Positions 36,558 to 46,599 of a stretch of 64,000 nucleotides of DNA are shown in pieces. The position numbers were made by a program, and so were the translations under genes. The stretch covers positions 21,267,501 through 21,331,500 of the forward strand of contig CANUEZ040000182.1 of NCBI GenBank assembly GCA_948099385.1, written 5' to 3'. The DNA is from Fasciola hepatica. Taxonomy: Eukaryota > Platyhelminthes > Trematoda > Plagiorchiida > Fasciolidae. The notes beneath the pieces are model-generated. The model was not told where the DNA came from, did no database searches, and saw only the letters and a list, made by a program, of their open reading frames with translations. The stretch's first letter is position 1; the number at the start of each line of letters is the position of its first letter.

Positions 36558-37133
36558 TCATAAGCCGCCACGATGACCGGCCTGCGAATGATTGAAGTGC
36601 AGTCGTACGCCATAGGCAACAGTTCGATTCCGCAGCTCGTCCCTTATCACGTTTTTATGCCAACGCTGCAGTTCCCGATGAGTTCCCACGAAGCCCGGCC
36701 CATCGTAGAAGTGTATATCTGCCGGTACGCTTCTTCGGTCGATAAAGCTCATCATGTCCCGGGGGAAAGAGTCGGTTGTCGTTGAATGCGCAACTTCAGA
36801 GTACACCGCACGTGACTTCATGCATGTAGTGATACGCCGGTATCGTTTTTCCAGCCTCCACCCACATTGGATCCACAACGACCCGAAATAGCCCAGCCCG
36901 GTGTCACTGAACGGCCACCAGGCTGGATTTACTCTGCATTTTGGCGGCGGAGCCATCTGTTGTTTGTCCGCTGCGGCATTGCGTTTTCTACAATGTACAC
37001 AACGTCGAATTACGCGTTTTACCGTGGCTGTCCCTCTCGCCAACCAGTGGTATTTTCGGATGTCACTCGTCATGTAACTTTCTTCGGCATGTCCCTCTAC
37101 GGCTTGGACGTGTTGGATCATTAGCTCCATCAC
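36558..37133 (-). pseudogene. Pao-1 integrase
   Basis: The product shows the zinc-binding end (RRCVHCRKRN) and the integrase core (YRRITTCMKSRAVYSEVAHS, then DSFPRDMMSFIDRRSVP and GFVGTHREL). In the family the first catalytic Asp lies in VDYFGP; here the matching block is LGYFGSL, with Gly. The second Asp block is also altered (YDGPGFVG for SDNGTNFVG). It is therefore not expected to be active. The frame is open for 191 residues. Confidence 0.85.
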
Positions 37134-37805
37134 GGGTTGTCGAGTAGGCAGAAATATGGGGTACTTCGTGCCAAAGCTCAGGTGGGCGTTGTTCAGCCTG
37201 CCGTCTATCGTAGTAGTCCGTTATTGAGTCTGGGATTTGAATGCTTCAAGTCGCCTCTCGGAGAGGATACCCCTTTGTCGATTGGTCCACCTTCTTCCGC
37301 CATCTCGACTTCCCGGGTGAAAGTCGCACGTTATACCATCTTGAACGTATCGTGTTCTGGGGCTCGTAGTTCATCGGGACTTATCGGACTCACTAGTGCC
37401 CGGCCGTAGGGCGCACCCGTTCCATGACTAGTGAAAGTGCCTTGAACTAGCCAACCAAACTAATGCATGAAGTGTCTTCGTCCAGGAGGAGAAACTACCT
37501 AATTGTGACAAAATGGATTACGCTTCGACTGCCGTGGCTGTCATCACCACGCCTTTAACCCCCAGTTCCAAATACGGAGAGGTTTTTAGTTCATACACAG
37601 ATCAGTCCTGTTTGGGCATCTGCAGGGACTTCGATCCTCTTGTCCATGTGTCGAGTTGCCTGAAGTTGGTCGCAACCCGAGAGCTCAGATCTGCTGGGTT
37701 ATCGCCAGACCTGACATGGTTCCACTGGTTCATGGTCGATTCATCGAGGATGATCATGAGCCGGTTAGCCACGTAAGTGTTAAAACGGCTCCTGACGTGT
37801 TTAAC
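37134..37805 (-). pseudogene. Pao-1 RNase H to integrase junction, broken
   Basis: This stretch lies between the RNase H and integrase fragments and shows no open frame of useful length on the minus strand. By position it encodes the end of RNase H and the integrase N-terminus. The plus-strand frames here are chance. Confidence 0.5.
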
Positions 37806-38513
37806 TCAGTACAGTGCTATCATCGAGTCCGTCCAGAAACTGGCCGACCAAATGTAGAAGTCGGGACGTCTCCTTACTGCTTGCATCGCCCTAACGACCA
37901 ACACGGCTGCACTGAGTTCAAAACACTGGATCGAAACCGTATTCAGTGGGGCAACGCGGGCTTTGGCAAACCGGACCCTAGTAGCATACTGACCATTCCC
38001 CGTGCACCATCGTCTGTATACCACGGATCCGTAACCAACCTCGGATGTAACAGAAAAAGCGTGTAGTTCTCCTGTCCGTATTGCATGACCAGATGGCAAA
38101 TATCGTGGAATCCTTATGTCCACTAGTTTCCTTGCGGTGTTCAGAAATTCTCCCCAGTCCAGCTGGTCTTCTTGGTCCAGTGGCTCGTCCCAAACAACCT
38201 CCTTACGGCAGAGCCTTTGCAGCAAAATCTTTCCGGGCCACAGCCAGGGAGAGACGAAACCGTGTGGACCGAACAAGCTAGAGACGGCAGAAAGTATGCC
38301 ACGACGGGTTATTGGCAGCTCGGGAACGTTTAGCTCTAAAACAAAGTCGTCCGTTTCCGCATCCTGTTGCATACCTAAAGTGCGTTTGGTAGGGACTGGA
38401 AAGCCGTCCAAATCCCTAACTCTTTCGGCCGTCTCGTGGCACGGATTGACCTCGAGCGATTCAGAAACGTTCGACATCCATTTTGCTAGATGGAAGCCGC
38501 CCTCTTCTAGCAA
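37806..38513 (-). pseudogene. Pao-1 RT connection and RNase H domain
   Basis: Open for 235 residues. It begins in the RT thumb (GGFHLAKWMSN), passes KRTLGMQ and ITRRGILSAVSSLFGPHGFV, a hallmark Pao block, and enters RNase H. The usual FSDAS catalytic Asp is replaced (LHAFSVTSEVGYG). FELSAA keeps the Glu of the second site, and FWTDS keeps the third Asp. A stop follows shortly after. In Pao-2 the first Asp is intact, so the loss is specific to this copy. Confidence 0.85.
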
Positions 38514-38570
38514 TCTTGTCAGGCCTCTGAACTGCGCTAGGGCTGATTCCGTATCATCGAATGACCCAAG

Positions 38571-39453
38571 TTAGTTGTCGATGTAGAAGTTTCTGATGAC
38601 GCTATCTACCACCGACCGATGGACCAAACCTCCATGTTTGTTCGCCGATTCCCGAAGGGCGTAGCCCGCACAGAAGGGTAACGATATGGCTCTGAAGGGG
38701 TGGACGGTCATCCTATAATTCACCACTGCGTTGTACCGGTCGTTTCTTCCCACCACAGGAAACACAACGCATCTCGTTCTCCTACCGGTATCTTCACCTG
38801 GTGAAACACTTCCCTGATATCGGCGGACAAGGCCACTCTACTCACTCTGAAACGGCATAAAACTTTGATTAGTGGTGTCGTCCAGTCAGGTCGTTGTAGT
38901 GGGCCATCGTTTAACGACCTGCCCTGGAACTTGAGTGCACAGTCGAAGACCATCCGCAGTTTTTCGGGTTTCTTGGGGTTGATAACCGGGTGGTGAGGTA
39001 GATACCAGAAACCCTTTCGAACGTCAGTGTTTGCAGGCAACTTTCAACGTAGCCGAGAGCTTCGTTTCGCGTCATTAAATCCGCGTATCGTTCCCACAGA
39101 TCCCGGTCTCGAACAAAGCGTTCCTTCAGTCGTAGTAGTCATTGGAGAGCATAGTTTCTGTAATCAGTCCCCGGGTCTGCAGATGTGCGCCGTGGGAGGG
39201 GAACCTTGAACTGTTTTTTGAGCCCTCCAGTGCCTTGCCACACCGTTTATAAAGCGAAATGATCCTCTTGAGACGACAATGGTCTTTCGTCTCCGATGTC
39301 ACGAAACTCCTTTACATACAGCAGCTGCAGGTGATATGCTATGCGGTTCGTCTCGGCGGATAAATAATTCACGGAACCACGTCCCCCTACTGGACCACAT
39401 AACATCCATCTCAGAGCCGTGCGTACGGTATGAGGTGCCTGGCGGTCGCCCAC
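38571..39453 (-). pseudogene. Pao-1 reverse transcriptase
   Basis: Three overlapping or adjacent fragments in different frames. 39247-39453 is the pre-RT region. 38720-39040 holds [34 protein letters not shown] and LSADIREVFHQVKI (first catalytic Asp). 38571-38765 holds MTVHPFRAISLPFCAGYALRE and the active site written FYIDN, followed at once by a TAA. The family motif is YVDD, as in Pao-2, so both a catalytic Asp and the frame are lost. Confidence 0.85.
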
Positions 39454-39468
39454 TCCCTGGTCAAGTAC

Positions 39469-40068
39469 TCAACATGCCTCCGGCACGTCGCAGCCGATGA
39501 GGAGATCCAATTCGTCGTCTTCCCAATCTACAACGGCTATGTCCTGCAGGTGGAGCCACCTAAACAAGATTGCGTTCACCGACCTTGGTGCTCGCATGGG
39601 GAGATCAGCTAATGTGAATGCTTCCGTCGATTCGACTTGCTCGTTAGTGTCTAAGGAGATGAGATGCAACCTCAACCGCCCGGCCGTCATTACTTGTGTT
39701 CCTCCCACCGTGCTCACTGCTAACGACGTTGCACTTTGAGCGGGCCAGTGTTTGTCGGCAAACCGCTCTTTCACTAGGGTAGTTTCAGCTCCACTGTCGA
39801 CGAAGGCCAACGCTTTGAACACCCCAGTGGCGGTCACCACTCCCACGGCGGCTACTCCCAAACTTACTGATTTATTGGAAGACCGCGAAGATGAACAAAT
39901 AACATTGGGCTTGCTGTTCGTCTTGGGTATATTTTCTCTCGCTTGGTGTAACAATCGATGGTGCCTGCCCGTGCAGCCCTCGTGACCATATCGGTTCCTT
40001 GTCCTACAGGCTGTCGCCCGGTGCGTGGTGTTGAGACAAATAAAACACGCTCCTGTCATCCTCGCCAT
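39469..40068 (-). pseudogene. Pao-1 zinc knuckle and aspartic protease
   Basis: Open for about 199 residues. It starts MARMTGACFICLNTTHRATAC, a CCHC-type knuckle, followed by a second Cys/His cluster and the protease motif ALAFVDSGAETTLV with intact DSG. It ends at a TGA where Pao-2 has Trp in a GCDTPETHWVLD block. It is in frame with the gag core but separated from it by a TAA that is also present in Pao-2. Confidence 0.85.
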
Positions 40069-40086
40069 TCCCCACCGTTCGTCTAT

Positions 40087-41201
40087 TTAGGCGTTGCTGA
40101 ACTTGGGGCATTCTGGTAGGCCATGGCTAGTACCACAGGATCCGCAGTTGGGTTGCGCCGTAGCATCGCGTGAAATGGCATGTGTATTGGTCCAAGGCTG
40201 GTGTTTTGGATGTTCCCGTGCAGAGGTTTGAGCTTGGCTATTACTCGGCTTGTTTGCCCGGTTGCTGGCCCGGATGATTCGGCCGAACCTGCTGTCAGCT
40301 ATCTTGGTTTGCCTGTCCAAGTATTCGCTCAGGTCTTCGAAGTTAGCTTGCCTGTCGCTTTGGCTCATCCGTTCTGCTTCTTCCGCCCACCGACCCTGCA
40401 GTTCGGGAGAAAAGTGACGGAATATGTTTTCTAAAGTGTGCATGGCATCTAGGTCAGCCCTGTAACCTAAATGGTCGAGGGCTATTGAGCAGTTCTGCAT
40501 CTTAATCACCAGGTCGGCCATTGTGTAGACTTTGCCCTCGGTTCTCTTTGCCTCTGCCATCACGCCCTCTATTAGGTTACGGGCTACTTTGATCGGTTGG
40601 CCAAACAGGTCCCTTAGAATCTTCCTTGCTCTTGTGTAGCCTTGTTCCGGGTCGAGCATGGTACACTCATCGATAGCTTCCCTCGCTTGGCCTCGACAGT
40701 AGTGAGTCAGATAGAGGGGCCTTTGCCCGGGGTCGGTTATCTTATTTTCAACGAACGTCTCGAACTGCTTGACGAACTTGCAGTAGTGTTCAGATTTCCC
40801 GTTGAAAACCGTCAGTTCTACTCCTGGCAGATCGGCCGCTGGTGGCGTTCATGTTTTATATTCGGCGACCGGCGTGGAGTTTCCTATTCAAACAGCCCTG
40901 ATCTATCGGGAAGGTCGTAGTCGTTGGTCTTATGCTCATGTTCTTTCTGTCTACACTGCTGTTCTGCTTCCTGGGCCTGTTGTCTGGCCGATAACAGTTG
41001 TTGTTCTAGGTCTAATATCCTCAGCCTACATAGATCGACATCCTTACGATCCATATTGCCCTCGGTAAAACATGAGCTAGCACTTACAGGACCAGGTGAT
41101 CTAGCATTAACTAAAGAATCAAATGTACCCAAAACTTCCCCAGTGACTTGCCGTATTCATTCCCGTCCATATTCCAATATTTTTGATCCTTTTCCTGGCA
41201 T
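40087..41201 (-). pseudogene. Pao-1 gag
   Basis: The best start is the ATG at 41201, whose first residues match those of Pao-2. An early TGA interrupts it. 40884-41132 encodes a coiled coil (DLEQQLLSARQQAQEAEQQ). After a TAG and a frame change, 40087-40659 encodes the gag core (ARKILRDLFGQPIKVARN, DUF1759-like), ending PKFSNA-stop. Gag would form the particle. Both Pao copies have the TAG/frame change and the final TAA at the same places. Confidence 0.8.
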
Positions 41202-41240
41202 TTTGCGAGCTTCCTCGTTCCAAATTGATCAACTGAGTAT

Positions 41241-41616
41241 TGTAACACACGTTTGAGCAATGCGTAGCCAAATTCACAATGGATCCCGAAATCGAAAGGC
41301 GATTATCCGTGAAATTCTAAGATACTAGATTATCGGATGAACAATGACATGAAACAGACACAAATCTCAATCATGCAATCAAAAGGACTCAAAAAACGAG
41401 AACCGAATTGCGGCGTGTGAGAAAGGAGCACGTGCGTCACGTGGGTCCAGAACAAAGATATGGCAGAGCAACGTGCTGGGCGCGAACAAACAAGCGTTGG
41501 TCCGTAAAAACAAACTGCAAAAAACAAGTCAATAGTGTAAATAAGTGGGTGATGTCAAGGGGACGTGGAAACTGAAGTGGTTTTTTGGGGATTTTTACAC
41601 GACCGGTCGTTAGGCA
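41241..41616 (-). repeat. Pao-1 5' LTR
   Basis: About 376 bp. The minus-strand start is TGCCTAACGACCGGTCG at 41616 and the end is ...TGTTACA at 41241. A perfect 12-bp palindrome ACGACCGGTCGT lies at 41599-41610, near the 5' edge. Promoter and polyadenylation functions are expected here from the family, but I could not place them. Confidence 0.85.
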
Positions 41617-41759
41617 CACTACTCTCATTCGCTAAAGCATAGGCTCTGATAACGTAGTTCTGGTTAGTGATTTTATCGCATAAGTTGGCAGAAGCAGGGC
41701 GTCAGATGCTTGTTCATATGAGCTTTGTGTCCCACTCACTCCGGGTACACGCAACGAGG

Positions 41760-44210
41760 ATAGGCTTCTCCAGTTTTGTGCAGGCAACCGATTATTCCTC
41801 TCTAGTACGAGTTTCCGACACTGCGTACGTTGCACAGTAATATGGCACTAACTCTACAGGCGCTGTGAATCGGACTGATCATATAGCAGTATGCTGCCGG
41901 TGGCGCGGTTTTGGTCAAAATGGTAGGTCCCACCGGTCCACGAATGTAGAGTTGGGCCATGCTGTAGTTTAAGTGCGATTATCGTTCCACCTACCTCGTT
42001 ATCGACTCAAACGGCAAACCCCATTAGACGAGCAATGTTTACCTGACCCATGAATCGGCACCAATTTTGAAAAGAAACGATAACTTGAGCTGGAAAAAAT
42101 GAACAGTATTTTAGACGAGCACTGTGGCTACATGAAACGAGCGATAAATGTGGCAGCAGTTTCTGCCCATAGTCCCAGACCTGATGTCCATCGAGAGAGG
42201 GGTTTCTCTAGAGTCGTTGTGTCTGATGAAGCGAAAGCTGCAGCTCTTGAACCGTGGGGATTAGTAAACTAGGAAGACATTTACGGAGGCAAGCCACGAA
42301 AAGCCTTAGGATGGATCTCGAAAAATTGGCGCCTCAAGGTTGGAAATAGCACTCGCCTCAGATAACAGTCAACGACTGTTCAAACTTATCCACGGCTCTG
42401 GCGGATGGCCAACCTCGGTCAGTGAAACCATATGCCGTGGAATTGGGGGACATGTTCATGAAAAACACTTAAAGCTCGACCTTAGGGCTGAGTACTTCAA
42501 GGAAAGGTTTAGCTGAACTCACTCCAAGGCAGTTATTCCGACGTCACTAACTGCCATTCCTCAGGAAGTATCATTTGAGCACCCATCGGAAGTAGGAATA
42601 GAGTCCAGCACTCACTTACCAAAGTTTGGAAAAGCGGCCGGTCCCGCAGAACTTCCTCCGGTTCTTTCAAACTCAGTGGAGGCTGCTTGATTAAATCCCC
42701 AACCATCTTGCTGCGTGATACTTTTAACAGCGAGCGTATTCTTGTCGTGCGGCCCACTTTGAAGAAGGGAATGCGCGAGACCACTTTGATTCTGGCAGTC
42801 ACCAAATTATTAGCCCCGACTTTTGCTGTGTCTCCTGACACCCGTCTGACAGAGAAAAGACCGCGAACAACAGGCCGGATTCCGCCCCGGTCGAGGATGC
42901 ATCGACCAAATTTTTACTCCGCCAGTTTCTTGAAACACATCACGTACCACACACCGACAATACTAGTTTTCCTCTAGTTCAAAGGCCCCCTCGCGTTAGT
43001 CGACCGAACAGCGCTATTCAGTTCTCTTCGCCGAAAAGGTGTGCCACGGGCGTTCCTGAAGCAATCGGTAACATTGAACACTCGTGATTCTCACAGCATA
43101 AGGGTTTGTGGTGAGCTATCAAGTCCGTTCGACGAAAGTGTTCCATTCCCCTATATCTTTTCAACTTCGTCATCGACGGTTAACGATTGACGCCTTGCGA
43201 AGTCCTGAGGAAGCAGGTCTCAAAATGGTGAGTGGTGGGAAGCTATGTGACCTAGATTACGCCGACGGCCATGTACGCTCATTAGAAAGTACAGAAGGTT
43301 TGCAACATCCAATAGACAGACTCATGGAAGAAGTAGCCCCAGTCGGCACGTTCTTTGCTTATTCAAAGAGCAAGGCTTTGTTACGCGGCTGCACGTCAAT
43401 GGTTTCGAGCTTCATACCCGATAGGAAGGAACTAGCTACCGCTGATGGCCTTAGTTTCCTTGGCAGCAGGGTGATGACGGATGAGAGCACGGTAGTATAG
43501 GTGAGCATGCATTTATTCAAGTCTTGGGCTGCGTGCGCTGGACTGGAGCACTTTTGGCGTCAACCCGAAATTTCGCGCACCTTGGACGGCCATGTGTGCC
43601 CTACTTTGGTGGGTCCAGTTCAGTCGTATTCTTGCAAGAAACGGGGCATAAATGCGGGAGAAGTTCATGGCCTTGAGGCTTTCGACCACCGATATTTGTG
43701 TGGCATCCTGAGGATCGCATGGAATGGCCAAGTGAGCAGCACTGAGGTCAGAAATCGAGTACTGGGTAACAGCATATGATACATCCAATCGTAGGGTCCC
43801 CAGCTTCGTTGACCTTACTCTTTGGGGCGCATGTTACTTGTGGCAAACACGTTTGCCATACAATGCCCTATTCTCTGTTCCTCCTAGGGAGTGAAAAAAC
43901 AACGTGGAGGTCAACAGATGACATGGAAGCGGGGAATGGGGAAATGTACGGCAAACTTAGGAAAGGAGGGTGCTTCACGTCTTTGTGGTTGGGGTCCAGA
44001 AGATCCCCCGGCCAGTTGACTAGCTGCCCTGGAGTATATGGCAGCAAACGGTGAACAGTGGCAATTGTGTTGTCACTTTCTGCCGAATCAGAATGATTGA
44101 TCGTTGTGTTTGAACAGTTAGACTGTGTATTGCGTGGGGCGTTCTTTCATTTTCTGAAAGCTGCAGGTCATCTTCCTGTCCATTATACATATTCGTTCTT
44201 CTTATTGTCC
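41760..44210 (+). pseudogene. RTE-3: decayed RTE-type LINE
   Basis: Endonuclease C-terminus: DHIAVCCRWRG near 41875 (usual DHIA...RWRGS), then a degraded HAVV.VRLSF block. The linker near 42340 reads LASDNSQRLFKLIHGSGGWP. The RT shows QAGFRPGRGCIDQIF near 42875 and YADGHVR near 43260 (usual FADD; here AD-G). The C-terminus at 43660-43770 reads GLEAFDHRYLCGILRIAW and VRNRVLGNS. Stops and frameshifts are frequent. The 3' UTR at 44090-44165 matches that of RTE-1 closely, so both belong to one family. Confidence 0.75.
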
Positions 44211-44212
44211 CT

Positions 44213-44279
44213 GGTGGTTGAGTGGTTCAGCGTTTGTTCATTATCTCAGGGGTCAGAGGTTCGGATTCCTGCCAACACC
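44213..44279 (+). tRNA. Weak tRNA-like sequence at the end of RTE-3
   Basis: The possible acceptor stem GGTGGTT (44213-44219) pairs with CAACACC (44273-44279) at five of seven positions. An A-box-like TGAGTGG and a B-box-like GGTTCGGATTCC (44258-44269) are present. It is short at 67 nt and the T stem does not pair well. It may be a tRNA-derived SINE start or chance. Confidence 0.3.
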
Positions 44280-46599
44280 TATTATTTTGTTGGTAGGCAG
44301 TTCAGTGAGAAAACTGACTGTTCACCCTGTTCGGCTGTTTTTTTATCAGAATCTTTACTAAATACCTCCTCTTCTTCATTTTTATATAGCATCTGTCTTG
44401 TGGGGTTATGAAAGCCTTGTAAACATGCTTTAATTCTACTCTGTTCTCTTTGACTGATGGAATCAAATTTCCCCGCAGACAGTAGTCCACCGTCGTCCAG
44501 CTGGTTACTATCTCTGGTCTACTGGGACATTCTGTGGTTTTCCATTCACTTTGAGGGTCTGGTTTCCGGCTGCCTGGAGCAGAGCAGCGCCGTTGTGGAT
44601 GTGGGGAACACTCTTCCACTACGCTCATGCCTAAGCGGACAATCAACTTATACGTGTAATATCGTGGGAAAAGTAGTGGTCAACTGAGCTCCCCCCATTA
44701 GGCACTGCAAAGTGATATCGATATTTGGGGCCACTCCTTTCGTCCTCACTCAGGCAGCCTCTACCTACGGCTTTTTGGTTTTGGTTTATTCAACCATTAA
44801 CCCCACGCCTCTCCGCTCTGGTTCAGGGCGCTACCTTCCGGCGTGGTCCAGTAAACAGCAAAGAGAAAAGAAGCATAACGATAAAGATCCAAGTCTCAGT
44901 ATTGGGTGGCCATCTATAGGACCGGGAGGGAGTCCGAAAGCAACTACACCACTGGCCGCTACAGCTCTTCGTACAGACCAAAAACAAGTGCTAGCTTCCC
45001 ATTCAAGAATTTGAGAGTCGTTTTATCCACTATAGAGCCGAACATTTGGCTCTTTTTGGTACTGGTACCCCATCGTTTCGGTCTTTCACCAGAGCCGTTT
45101 CGCATATTTTTTCCCCTTCGATTTCTTCCCAGTCCATACTTCTTCTTGCTCTCGGCTATGCGAATCTCATGCAAAAGTTAGTTTCCCCTCCCCGGTTTGC
45201 CTATGATTACATCTTATCCGACCGTTCTATTCCTCCACTTCGGACCACCTGCACTAGTCACTCTTTCTCTACCTTCGTCACAAGTAAAAAGGCGCGCAAG
45301 ACCTTAAAATCACTCAGTCAAAAAAAAAACGGGACTAGATGTTATTCAACGAGTTGTCCCAAAAAAGTGCCGCATGGGTGGACCTAGGCCAATCAGCCTC
45401 CTGTTACTGTGCAAGGCCCAACTTCGTCCCTCAAATGAATACAGCTACAAGGTGTAAGTTGGAGATTGGTCTTCGCCTCTTCTCGAAGGAGCCAAAGTGA
45501 AGCCATTCGTCCGGCAGAAAATTCAATTTAACCATCCAATTTGCAGTTGCTTACTTACCTCCTGAAGGTTGCCTTATTGCCCCCATTCTAACGCGGATTC
45601 TTTTTCTTTCACCCGAGCTTGCCTCGATCGCTCCTATTCCCATTGTTTTCCAACCCTGATCCCGGGTACAGGCAGCTAGCCATCCGTATAATGTTTCCGT
45701 CCCTGTATCTCGGGCTCCAACTTAACTGCCTTTTTCCTGTATGACTAAGTTTAAAAAAACACTTCCTCCCTTTTACTCTCCATCAATCTGAGGAATTTTG
45801 CCCTTTAGGGTGAGACATCGAACTTGGTCTTACCCGAACCTTTGTAACAAACTCCCTGCAATGGGCTTTCCAACAACGGGGTTTACCAATTTTAAACCAA
45901 TTTACTTCGCGGAAGGGAAAAACTTCCAGGCCTGAGAAGGAGGCAAATGAGTGCCAACTAGGTCAGGCGTAGTAACCAGCTGAGTGAGAGCTGATTGCAG
46001 CACATCAGCTATGTGACCAATAGTCACGGAGTTTGAAATTCGCTCCTTGGAAAAGAAGGGGCTTCAATATACAAAGTTTGCCTAATTTATCAGGCAGCGA
46101 TGACCGAGAAATTTTGAGCAGTAAATATCTTTTTAAATTCTTGATCTTCTAGCCGCAGGACAAATTTGATGAAACAGCAGTGCGTGGGAACCACTAATCA
46201 CCATATTACCATGCAACAAACTTTGCGTAATTGATCGATTTTTCATTGTTTTGGCCATTGCGTGATTTTTATCGGGCAATTATAATGCCTACTGGCACCC
46301 TTTATGTCTGCTCTCTACTCTCAAACTGCCTCCTTCATATTTGCAACAGGTAACTTCCCCTATACCATGGATCTTTTATTACCGGACCAAATTCTTGTAC
46401 TTAACTTACATTTTACTTTTGTGCAACCATCTCCCACGGGAGGGCATGTCGGCTTCCTGGATGTCTGCGACAAAGGCTGAACACCGAAAACCCAGTTGCT
46501 GCGCCGGTCGTGTATTTCAAAGACCGACCGGAAACCTAGGTGATCCAGTCCTGCCTTAATAGTGCTGACCCCTGTCTTCAGTTGGCCACCAAGGAGATA
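44280..46599. other. Unassigned DNA between two RTE remnants
   Basis: I recognise no protein domain. The sequence is pyrimidine-rich on the plus strand between about 44700 and 46000. Open frames reach 114 residues in both directions without known motifs. It probably holds further decayed repeats. Confidence 0.3.

Larger units (their letters stand above)
34930..41616 (-). mobile_element. Pao-1: complete but dead BEL/Pao LTR retrotransposon
   Basis: Minus-strand element of about 6.7 kb bounded by two LTRs (41241-41616 and 34930-35304). The gene order is gag with coiled coil and DUF1759-type core, zinc knuckle, aspartic protease, RT, RNase H, integrase, and the C-terminal module typical of Pao polyproteins. 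The LTR cores differ by only a few bases in about 330, while the coding region carries many stops, frameshifts and altered catalytic residues. I could not define a convincing target-site duplication (flanks CCCAC and CACTA). Confidence 0.9.
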
